The notes beneath the pieces are model-generated. The model had not been told where the DNA came from. It saw nothing but the letters and a program-made list of their open reading frames with translations, and did no database searches. Of a stretch of DNA of 39,551 nt, positions 27,400 through 35,600 are shown one piece after another; position 1 is the first letter of the stretch; each line of letters opens with the position of its first letter. The translations under genes were made by a program, and so were the position numbers. The stretch is from an uncultured Clostridia bacterium (GTDB lineage: Bacteria > Bacillota > Clostridia > Oscillospirales > CAG-272), in assembly GCA_947630625.1 (NCBI GenBank), contig CANRIL010000024.1, positions 1 to 39,551 on the forward strand, written 5' to 3'.

Positions 27400-28691
27400 A
27401 AGACACGGACAGCGCCGAGCGCGCGAATGCGGAGCACCATGCAGGCGCCCTCGCCGAAGACGGAATCGAGCAGTTCACGGTATCCTTCAACGTGCTCGTT
27501 CGGGACGAACGCCTGGATCGTTCCGGCGAACCCGCCGCCGTGAACGCGCCATGCGCCGTGTTTGTCTTCAAGGTACGATTCCGAAACGGCGAGCGCCACC
27601 GAAAGCCCCTGCTCGGAGACGTTTTTCGTCGTGTATACGTTCTGGAGGTATTTGTAGCTCGAGTCGCCGGAGGCGAGAATGTAATGAAGGAATCCGTCAA
27701 GGTCGTCATTTTTCAGGCAGGCGACGGTCTTTTCAACGCGCTCGTCTTCCCTGATCTCGTGGTAGGCGCGCAGCCATGCGCGGTCGCTGCACTTCTCGCG
27801 AAGCGCGTGCGCGTTTGTGATGATATCGTCGAGCGCGACGGGACGAAGCACGGGCTGTCCGAGCTCGGCGGCGAGCGCCTTCATCTCGGCGGGAACGGAG
27901 GCGTAGTCCTCGTTCAGGTCGGCGTGGTTTCCGCCCGTCGCCGTGATGCAGAGCGAGTAGCCGTGATTTGTGAGCGAGAAATCAAGACCTTCGGTCACGG
28001 GATGCGCCGGGTCCATGAAATCTATCGTGATAAGTCCGCCCCACGCGCACGCCATCTGGTCCATAAGTCCGCACGGTTTTCCGAAGAAGACGTTTTCCGC
28101 GTACTGAGAGATCGTGGCGATCTCGGTTGCGGAGACGCGCCCGTCGTTGTAGAAATGCGAAAGGATGTTGCCGACCATGTCCTCGAACGCGGCGGAGGAG
28201 GAAAGCCCGGAGCCGCCGAGAACGTCGGACGTTGTGAACGCGTCATATCCGCCGACGTTGAAGCCGTTAGCGCGGAATCCGTCGGCGACGCCGGCGATTA
28301 TGGCGTCGGACTTGAAGAAGCGCGACTCGTCGGGCATGCGGAATTTCTTCGTGTCCACAACGTCCTCCGGGAATCCGGCGCTCTTGATGCGGATCACATA
28401 GTCGTCGCGCTTCGACGCGACGGCGATGCAGTCAAGCGTGATGGACGCGGCGATGACGCAGCCGTGCTGGTGGTCGGTGTGGTTGCCCATTATTTCGCTT
28501 CTGCCGGGGACGGAGAAGAGCGAAACGTCCCGGTCGACGCCGTAAATTTCCTCAAACGATGATACGGCGTCAAGCCAGCGCTTCCGCTGTACCGCGACCG
28601 CGGGGTCATTCACGTGAAGCTCGCGAAGCGCGGCAAATTTTTCGTCCATGATGCCGTCGGAGATAAGTTTTTTCAGTTCGGATGTTTTCAT
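27396..28691 (-). CDS. galK: Galactokinase-family GHMP kinase
   Basis: I start at 28691 (MKTSELKKL), with GAAAGGTAC upstream; the open frame continues upstream with no support. The 431-residue product has the galactokinase signature GRSEIMGNHTDHQHGCV, the ATP motif GGSGLSSSAAFE, the GLMDQMACAWGG segment with the catalytic Asp, and the C-terminal HGGGFAGTIQAF. It should phosphorylate galactose (or a related hexose/hexosamine) at O1 with ATP. No other Leloir genes are visible nearby, so the exact sugar is uncertain. It sits between ymdB and a small membrane protein, in a block otherwise devoted largely to RNA functions. Confidence 0.85.
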   Translation of the reverse strand: MKTSELKKLISDGIMDEKFAALRELHVNDPAVAVQRKRWLDAVSSFEEIYGVDRDVSLFSVPGRSEIMGNHTDHQHGCVIAASITLDCIAVASKRDDYVIRIKSAGFPEDVVDTKKFRMPDESRFFKSDAIIAGVADGFRANGFNVGGYDAFTTSDVLGGSGLSSSAAFEDMVGNILSHFYNDGRVSATEIATISQYAENVFFGKPCGLMDQMACAWGGLITIDFMDPAHPVTEGLDFSLTNHGYSLCITATGGNHADLNEDYASVPAEMKALAAELGQPVLRPVALDDIITNAHALREKCSDRAWLRAYHEIREDERVEKTVACLKNDDLDGFLHYILASGDSSYKYLQNVYTTKNVSEQGLSVALAVSESYLEDKHGAWRVHGGGFAGTIQAFVPNEHVEGYRELLDSVFGEGACMVLRIRALGAVRVL

Positions 28692-28746
28692 AAATATGTA
28701 CCTTTCTTCAGTCGGTCGAAAAATGTAATATTGATCTGCAAAAAAG

Positions 28747-29535
28747 TCAGAGCCGGACGCGCCTGACATGGGTCGCGCGCGCCGATTCGGCGTCGATGTC
28801 GAAGACGACGCCCTCAAGCGACACTTCTCCGTCCGCGACTTCGAATTTGCCGGGCAGATGGTCTTTTGTGAACCTGATTATAATGTCGGAGCGTATGCCG
28901 AGGATGCCGTTCTGAGGCCCCGTCATGCCGAGGTCGGTGACGTAACCGGCGCCGCCCGGCAGAATGCGAACGTCCGAGGTCGGGATATGAGTGTGCGTCC
29001 CCCAGACGGCGGCGACGCGGTATTCGCGCATCATGTCAAGGTAACGCGCGAAAGCAAGCTTTTCGCCCGTCGCCTCAGCGTGAAAGTCGACGACAGCAAA
29101 ATCGTATGACCCGGACTCGCGTAAAAATATTCCCTCCGCCGTTTCAAATGGGGAGGCAAGGGACTCGTCCTTCATGTAAACGGTCCCGGAAACGTTCATG
29201 ATAAGCACGCGGACGCCCGATAGCGTTATTACCGTGTACCCGACGCCGGGCACGCCGGCAGGGTAGTTTGCCGGGCGAAGAATGCGGTCTGTCGAGTCGA
29301 GATATTCAAGTATTGCGTTCTTGTCAAATATGTGATTCCCGGTCGTAATAACGTCTGCCCCGGCGGCAAATATGTCCGCGGCAAGCGGAGGCGTCAGCCC
29401 GCGCCCGCCGGCGGCGTTCTCGCCGTTGACAACGGTGAGGTCGGGTAAATATTTCCGCGAAGCGAGCGACAGCAGATGTCCGAGCTCGCGGACGGCGCGT
29501 TCGCCTACAATATCGCCGACGGCAAGTATTCGCAT
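28747..29535 (-). CDS. ymdB: YmdB-type metallophosphoesterase
   Basis: I start at 29535 (MRILAVGDIVGE), where AAAGGCG precedes the ATG, giving 262 residues, the normal length. Metal and active-site motifs are GDIVGE, NGENAAGGRG, TTGNHIFDK, DFHAEATGEK, GTHTHIPTSD and TDLGMTGP. YmdB of Bacillus hydrolyses 2',3'-cyclic nucleotides and influences biofilm/motility decisions, and binds near RNase Y. It directly follows rny, as in Bacillus. Confidence 0.94.
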   Translation of the reverse strand: MRILAVGDIVGERAVRELGHLLSLASRKYLPDLTVVNGENAAGGRGLTPPLAADIFAAGADVITTGNHIFDKNAILEYLDSTDRILRPANYPAGVPGVGYTVITLSGVRVLIMNVSGTVYMKDESLASPFETAEGIFLRESGSYDFAVVDFHAEATGEKLAFARYLDMMREYRVAAVWGTHTHIPTSDVRILPGGAGYVTDLGMTGPQNGILGIRSDIIIRFTKDHLPGKFEVADGEVSLEGVVFDIDAESARATHVRRVRL

Positions 29536-29604
29536 GGAAGTTCGCCTTTCTGTTAAGATGTCGGGGATTTGTCGTGATCCGGCATTAAAACTCACGACGA
29601 ACAT

Positions 29605-29627
29605 GGGGGAGCCGGTTCGGCTCCCCC
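29605..29627. other. Hairpin between rny and ymdB
   Basis: A perfect 10-base stem (GGGGGAGCCG and complement) with a 3-base loop. The T-tract (TTGTTTTT) is on the plus strand only. On the minus strand the hairpin lies between the rny stop and the ymdB start without a following U-run; it may stabilise the rny message or partly attenuate. Confidence 0.5.
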
Positions 29628-29649
29628 AATTGTTTTTACGAAAGAAGCC

Positions 29650-31200
29650 TTATTTTGCGTAGTCAATTGCTCTGCTTTCGCGTATAATATGCACCTTTAT
29701 CTGTCCCGGATATTCAAGCTCGGATTCGATGCGCTTCACAATGTCATGAGCGAGGATCTTCATCTTGTCGTCGCTGACGATCTCAGGCTTGACCATGATG
29801 CGGATCTCGCGCCCAGCCTGGATCGCGTAGGACTTTTCGACGCCTTCGAACTCGTTTGTGATCTCTTCGAGCTTTGTCAGGCGTTTGATATAGTTTTCGA
29901 GGTTTTCACGCCTTGCGCCCGGCCTTGCGGCTGAAATCGCGTCCGCCGCCTGGACGATGAGGGCGATGACGGTCTTCGGCTCCACGTCGCCGTGGTGCGC
30001 CTCGATCGCGTGGATGACTTCCTTGTTTTCGCGGTATTTCTTCGCGACCTCAACGCCGAGCTGAATGTGCGAGCCTTCGGCTTCCTGCGTCAGCGCCTTG
30101 CCTATGTCGTGAAGCAGTCCCGCGCGGCGCGCCAGCGCCGGGTCGGCGCCGAGCTCGTCCGCGAGTATTCCGGACAAGAGCGAAACTTCGATCGAGTGCA
30201 GAAGCACGTTCTGACCGTAGCTCGTGCGGTATTTGAGACGGCCGAGAAGCTTGATGAGTTCGGGATTGAGCCCGTGGACGCCGGTGTCGAACGTCGCGCG
30301 TTCGCCCGCCTGGCGTATGGCGGTGTCGACTTCCTTTCTCGCCCTTTCGACAGTTTCTTCGATGCGGGTAGGATGGATACGTCCGTCGGAGATGAGCTTT
30401 TCGATCGCGATCCTCGCCACCTCACGGCGGACGGGATCAAAGCTTGAAAGCGTGATCGCCTCGGGCGTGTCGTCGATAATGAGATCGACGCCGGTAAGCG
30501 TTTCGATCGTGCGGATGTTGCGGCCTTCGCGCCCGATTATGCGACCCTTCATCTCATCGTTCGGCAGCGTGACGGAGGAGATCGTAACCTCGGAGACATG
30601 GTCTGCGGCGCAGCGCTGAATGGCGAGGGAGAGAATGTTCTTTGCCTTCTCGTCTGCCTCGTCCTTGAAGCGGCGCTCGTACTCGTCGAGCTTCATGGCA
30701 GTTTCGTGCTGTATTTCTGATTCAAGACTGTCAAGGAGCTCTGCCTTCGCCTGTTCAACGGTCAGCCCGGAAATTCTTTCAAGCGCTTCCCTCTGCTCGG
30801 CGATGGCGCGCGACAACTCTTCGTTCTTCGCGTCGAGGTCGTGCATTTTTTTGTTCAGCGATTCGGTCGTTTTTTCGTTTGCTTCGATCTTGCGGTCGAG
30901 AGCTTCTTCTTTCTTTGCAATCCTGTTTTCGGTACTCGTTATCTCGCGGCGGCGATCCTTTATTTCGCGGTCGGCGTCGTTCTTCTGCTTCAGAATTTCT
31001 TCCTTAGCCTCGACAAGCATTTCCTTGCGCTTTGTTTCGGAATCTTTGATCGCGTCGGAGACTATTCGTTTGGCTTCCGTTTCAGCTTCGCTGACAGTGC
31101 GGTCAACGATCCTGCGCACATGGCGTCTCCACAGAAAACCGACAACGAGTCCTATGATTATACCGATGACGGCGGCGATCGCCGCCCATAAGTATTCCAT
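29650..31200 (-). CDS. rny: Ribonuclease Y
   Basis: I prefer the ATG at 31200 because GGAGGTG lies nine bases upstream of it, inside the slightly longer open frame that begins at 31218. The product has 516 residues. One N-terminal membrane segment is followed by a long Lys/Glu-rich coiled coil (about residues 25-195), a KH domain ([21 protein letters not shown]) and an HD domain ([23 protein letters not shown]). It is the membrane-tethered endonuclease that starts mRNA decay in Firmicutes. A promoter lies at 31320-31349, giving a leader of about 110 bases. Confidence 0.97.
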   Translation of the reverse strand: MEYLWAAIAAVIGIIIGLVVGFLWRRHVRRIVDRTVSEAETEAKRIVSDAIKDSETKRKEMLVEAKEEILKQKNDADREIKDRRREITSTENRIAKKEEALDRKIEANEKTTESLNKKMHDLDAKNEELSRAIAEQREALERISGLTVEQAKAELLDSLESEIQHETAMKLDEYERRFKDEADEKAKNILSLAIQRCAADHVSEVTISSVTLPNDEMKGRIIGREGRNIRTIETLTGVDLIIDDTPEAITLSSFDPVRREVARIAIEKLISDGRIHPTRIEETVERARKEVDTAIRQAGERATFDTGVHGLNPELIKLLGRLKYRTSYGQNVLLHSIEVSLLSGILADELGADPALARRAGLLHDIGKALTQEAEGSHIQLGVEVAKKYRENKEVIHAIEAHHGDVEPKTVIALIVQAADAISAARPGARRENLENYIKRLTKLEEITNEFEGVEKSYAIQAGREIRIMVKPEIVSDDKMKILAHDIVKRIESELEYPGQIKVHIIRESRAIDYAK

Positions 31201-31319
31201 GTATGATTGCACCTCCATTTCTTTGACAATTTGCGTCTTTTCGTTTAGTTTTTGTTAATAGTACATATGTATGACAGGGGCGCCGAAGTAAATACCCCAC
31301 CACATCGCATATACATCTT

Positions 31320-31349
31320 ATTGTATACTAAAACTATGCGGTCTGTCAA
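31320..31349 (-). promoter_or_regulatory. Promoter of rny
   Basis: On the minus strand a perfect TTGACA (31344-31349) and TACAAT (31320-31325, inside TATACAAT) are separated by 18 bases. Confidence 0.7.
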
Positions 31350-31601
31350 GTAGGACATGTGTGTAATGAAGGAATAAATTGTGCAAATTCTCCCGCTCAG
31401 GATTTCAGGGGTCAAAAAGAGTCGTCCGGAGGGAAAAAAAAGCAGCCGGCAATCCGGCAATTTGAGAGACTGAACCTCGGATCAGCGGTTGTTTTACCGC
31501 ATCATATCTGATCGCTGACCACTGACGGCTGTGCTTTGGCTGCTTATTTCAGCCAAGCGCTTTTCCTGCGCGTCAAATTTTGAAAAATTATTTTTTTGGC
31601 A
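31350..31601. other. Gene-free stretch between rny promoter and flavin reductase promoter
   Basis: No gene with a ribosome binding site or family resemblance was found. Two small hairpins are visible: GCGGT/ACCGC (31485-31500) and TTGGCTG/CAGCCAA (31536-31556). Neither has a convincing T-tract. It may be only divergent promoter space. Confidence 0.5.
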
Positions 31602-31630
31602 GTGACAAACAGCGCGATTCGGTATATAAT
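31602..31630 (+). promoter_or_regulatory. Promoter of the flavin reductase-like gene
   Basis: GTGACA (31602-31607) and a perfect TATAAT (31625-31630) are separated by 17 bases. The ATG follows 30 bases after the -10. Confidence 0.7.
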
Positions 31631-31659
31631 AACTATAAGCAAAAGGGAGGAGAACGCAT

Positions 31660-32175
31660 ATGAACGGATACAGAACGATAAAACCCGAAGAGCTCGAAGG
31701 AAACGTTTTTAAAATGATAGGCGACGACTGGATGCTCGTCACGGCGTCTGACAGAGACGGCGGGTATAATACGATGACAGCGAGCTGGGGCGGCATGGGA
31801 ATACTGTGGGGCGAGCCGGTGGCGTTTGTGTTTGTGCGCCCTCAGCGGTATACACACGAATTTACAGAGTCCGGCGACCGCGTGACGCTGTCGTTTTTCG
31901 GCGGCGAATGCAAGCGCGAGCTCACATATTGCGGAACGAAAAGCGGAAGGGATAGGGACAAAATCGCGGATACGGGACTTACACCGGCGGCGACAGATGA
32001 GGGAGCGGTCGGGTTTGAGCAGGCAAAGGTGATATTGTCGTGCCGGAAGCTGTACTCGGATAAGGTGAGAGAAGCGGGTTTCCACGATGAAGCCGTGCGC
32101 GCCTCCGCATATCCGGGCAGGGATTATCATACAGTATATGTATATAAAGTTGAAAGAGTTTACGTGAAGGAATAA
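31660..32175 (+). CDS. Flavin reductase-like FMN-binding protein
   Basis: A 171-residue protein resembling the flavin reductase-like split-barrel family. Supporting phrases: NVFKMIGDDWMLVTASD, NTMTASWGGMGILWGEPVAFVFVRPQRYTHEF and VTLSFFGGECKRELTYCGTKSGRDRDK, where the T-A-S-W-G-G and R-P-Q-R-Y-T segments form the flavin site in relatives. Substrate is unknown; family members reduce or bind FMN in small redox systems. GGGAGGAG precedes the ATG. It stands alone between its own promoter and tRNA-Trp. Confidence 0.85.
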   Translation: MNGYRTIKPEELEGNVFKMIGDDWMLVTASDRDGGYNTMTASWGGMGILWGEPVAFVFVRPQRYTHEFTESGDRVTLSFFGGECKRELTYCGTKSGRDRDKIADTGLTPAATDEGAVGFEQAKVILSCRKLYSDKVREAGFHDEAVRASAYPGRDYHTVYVYKVERVYVKE

Positions 32176-32207
32176 GGATTTTGGCTGAAAAAACCGTCAA
32201 AAAAGTA

Positions 32208-32236
32208 TTGCAAAAGAAAAAGCTTTGTGATATAAT
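32208..32236 (+). promoter_or_regulatory. Promoter of tRNA-Trp
   Basis: TTGCAA (32208-32213) and a perfect TATAAT (32231-32236) are separated by 17 bases, 30 bases before the mature tRNA 5' end. Confidence 0.75.
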
Positions 32237-32265
32237 GCGGTATGGCTCCCAAAAGGGGGCTATAT

Positions 32266-32338
32266 AGGGGTATAGCTCAGCTGGTAGAGTACCGGTCTCC
32301 AAAACCGTGGGTCGCGGGTTCGAATCCTCCTGCCCCTG
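32266..32338 (+). tRNA. tRNA-Trp (anticodon CCA)
   Basis: A 73-nucleotide cloverleaf. The acceptor stem AGGGGTA pairs with TGCCCCT (one U-G), followed by discriminator G; CCA is not encoded. The anticodon loop is CTCCAAA with CCA at 34-36. The T-loop is TTCGAAT. The D-stem has a G10-U25 pair. Two stem positions do not pair: C27/U43 in the anticodon stem and C50/C64 in the T-stem. It has its own promoter and terminator, so it is probably expressed as a single-gene unit. Confidence 0.9.
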
Positions 32339-32341
32339 TGA

Positions 32342-32390
32342 AAAACGCCTTAGAATCGAGAGATTCCGAGGCGTTTTTCCTTTTTATTTT
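32342..32390 (+). terminator. Terminator of tRNA-Trp
   Basis: An outer stem AAAACGCCT/AGGCGTTTT and inner stem GAATC/GATTC with loop GAGA, separated by a two-base mismatch, followed by TTTCCTTTTTATTTT. Confidence 0.85.
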
Positions 32391-32673
32391 GTGCGACCTA
32401 TCATGGTGCAAGGTCGGCGGATTTTTCGCAAAAGCGCCGATTGCAGCGGTGCGACAGCGTGGTTTTTCAAAAGTACTTCTATATTTAGCTCATAATAGAC
32501 GGCAGGATTTTTTCAATTAGGATTGCATTGAAAATAATACATTAGGTATGGAAATTCAGTCCATAACGTGATACAATTAATAAGGCTGTGCGTAACCGCT
32601 TACAGAAAAGCAGAACGTTATATAAAAAGATTGACATATTTAATGTAAAGACAATTCAGGTGGGAAAAAACGT
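32391..32673. other. AT-rich leader region upstream of the NRPS gene
   Basis: No convincing gene. A short frame (MVQGRRIFRKSADC...) at 32404-32496 has no ribosome binding site and no family resemblance. The region contains one copy of a 15-base direct repeat (32419-32433) and possible weak promoter hexamers (TGGAAA 32549-32554 with TACAAT 32572-32577; TTGACA at 32631-32636 without a matching -10 at normal spacing). The composition becomes AT-rich here. Confidence 0.45.
32419..32433 (+). repeat. 15-base direct repeat, upstream copy
   Basis: GGATTTTTCGCAAAA, identical to 39368-39382 at the other end of the NRPS gene, in the same orientation. Similarity stops on both sides. A 15-base match could occur by chance once in a window of this size; its placement at both edges of the island is what makes it notable. 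Confidence 0.5.
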
Positions 32674-35600
32674 ATGAAATATCCATTGACTACTCAGCAA
32701 CGCAATATTTGGAACCTTATCAGAACATATAACAGCAGTATTGCGAATATAAGCGGAATTATTATTTTTAATTCAGTTCTTGATACGGACAAACTTGCGG
32801 AGGCTATTAACCTGTTTGTAAAATCACAGGAAGGTATCCGCATTCGGATATCCGAAGAGGGAAAGAATATTTTTCAGATTCCTGAAGATTACTGCCATTT
32901 TGATGTTCCGGTATATCAATTTGACAGCCTCTCAGATGCAACACGGTTTTTTACGCAAGAAGGACGAGTTCCATTTAAGTCTACCGATAGACTTTATCGG
33001 TTCTGCATTTTTACTGCCGAAGGTCATACAGGCGTATTCCCGTGTTGCAGTCATCTTGTAGCTGATGCATGGTCTTTAAGTCTGTTTTGCAACAGTATTA
33101 TAGAGAACTATATAAAGCTCGCAAATGATGATGAAATTGAGCCTGCATGCTTTTCATATCTTGAGTACGCAGAAAAAGAATCTGAATATATTTTGTCTCA
33201 GCGGTTCAGTCGTGACAAAGAATATTGGGAAACGCGTTTTTCCGAAAAACCGCAGTTGAGTTTTATTGTTCCCGAACGAAAGGACAGTTTTGACGGAAAA
33301 TCGGAACGATTCACTTCTGTTTTAGAAAGAGACGTAAGCGAGCGGATTTATAACTGCTGTTCTGAAAACGGAATCTCACCTGCCATACTTTTCGAGGCAG
33401 CAACACTCATATATCTTCATAATATAAATGATTCATGCGACGAAAATATAATTGGTGTGCCGGTTCTTAATCGCACGACCCGTCGCGAAAAGCAAGTTGC
33501 GGGTATGTTCATATCTACAGTGCCGCTTGGAATTAAGATAAATGACAATGAAACTGCCCTTGATTTGTTTAAAGATATATCGTCAGCGCACAGCGCAATT
33601 TTCAGACATCAACAATATCCTTATTCGGATATTTTGCGTTACATAAGAGACAAGCATAACTTCTCTGGAAATCTGTTTGATGTTGTCGTAAGCTTTCAAA
33701 ACGCCAAAATTACCGTTCCTTGCGAATATGAATGTCATACCCGGTGGCTTCATAATGGATTTGGAGAAATTCCTCTTGCTATTCATATTGATGATCGCGA
33801 CGACATAGGAAGGTTTACGCTTAATTTTGATTATCAGACCGCAGTTTTCTCAAAAGAACACATAAAGCTGCTTTTTGATCGGATCATATATATAATTGCG
33901 CAGATCGTTTCAAATAGTGATATCCAGGTAGATAATATTCGTATTATCCCCGACGAAGAATACAACAGACTGATATACACATTTAATGAAACCGACGCCG
34001 ACTATCCTCGTGAGAAAAGTGTTCAAGAGGTGTTCGCCGAGCAGGTGAAGAAAACGCCGGATAAGACAGCGCTCGTCTATGAGGGGGAAGAATTTACATA
34101 TCGACGGCTCGATGAAATGTCGAACTCTCTTGCGAGATACTTACGAGAGGAATCCGGGATAAAGCCGAATGACATAGTGCCGCTGATCTCCGCAAGGAGC
34201 TGGCATGTGATAGTGGGAATGCTTGGGATCATGAAAGCGGGCGGAGCATATATGCCCATAGACCCGACATATCCGAAGGACAGGATCGCATACATGATCG
34301 GCGAAGCGGGGAGCAGTGTTGCGTTAACTTACGGATACAGCGGAAGTCTTGACATAGACACGGTGGATCTCGGGAAGTTCGATTTTTACCGCTCTCCCGA
34401 ACCGATAGAGAACGTAAATTCTCCAGACGACACATGCTATGTGATATTTACTTCCGGCTCTTCCGGTAAACCGAAAGGAACACTCATAAAGCACAGAGGA
34501 CTAAATAATTTCTCTTCAAAGAACAATGTGTTTTTTAAAGCCATATTTGAAGACTGTGAAAGAGTGCTGTCTATCGGTTCGTTTACGTTTGATATATCGG
34601 TGGGCGAAATATTTCAGCCAATATTAAATGGCGCAGGTTCGGTGATTGCCGATGAAAGCAGTCTTAACAGTGCCGATGAAATGGCGGATGTAATAACAGA
34701 TAACGAAATTGATTTAATACATATTACACCGTCAAGGCTGAAGTATTACTTGACAAATGAGCGGTTCAGAAAATCTCTGAGCAGAGTAAAAACGATCCTT
34801 TCGGCAGGAGAGGCGTTTTCTGCGTCAATGTTTACGGAGATTCGCAAATGCTCAAAAGCAAAGGTATTCAACGGATACGGACCGACAGAGGCGACGATCG
34901 GAAGCACATTTGCGGAAATACAAAATGCCGAAGACATTGTCATAGGCAAGCCGATGTCTAACGTTCAGATCTACATATTAAATTCGCATGGAGAAGTCTG
35001 TCCCGTAGGAGTACCGGGTGAACTTTGCATATCCGGCGACGGAGTTGGCAAAGGATATCTCAACCGCCCCGAGCTTACGGCGGAAAAGTTTGTGTCGGAT
35101 CCGTTCAGAGAAGGGCAGACGATGTACAAGTCCGGCGACCTTGCGAGATGGAGGGAAGACGGGGAGCTTGAGTATCTCGGAAGAATAGATACACAGGTAA
35201 AAATACGCGGACTCAGGATCGAACTCGGCGAGATAGAAAGCGTGATGAGCGCATTCGACGGCATAAGCATGAGTGCCGTTGCCGACAAAAAAGACGCTTC
35301 CGGCAGGCAGTATCTTGTCGGTTACTATACCTCGACGGACGAAATCGATGAAAAGCTTCTGAGAGAGCATTTGTCTACAAAGCTTCCGAGGTATATGATT
35401 CCGAATTACTTCATGCGCCTCAGCGAAATACCGATGACCTCAAGCGGAAAAACCGACAGAAAAAGCTTGCCGGAACCGGCGTTTGATAATTCCGAAAAAG
35501 AACGTGTCGAGCCGAAAACACAGACGGAGGCTGTGCTGGTTCAGATATGGGAAGATATTTTGCGTTTGGATTCCGTAAGCTGCAGCGATGACTTCTTTGA

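Noticed and set aside
27492-28562. Open frame of 356 codons on the plus strand
   Set aside because: Antisense to galK, which has all its kinase motifs; composition is typical of a reverse-strand shadow.
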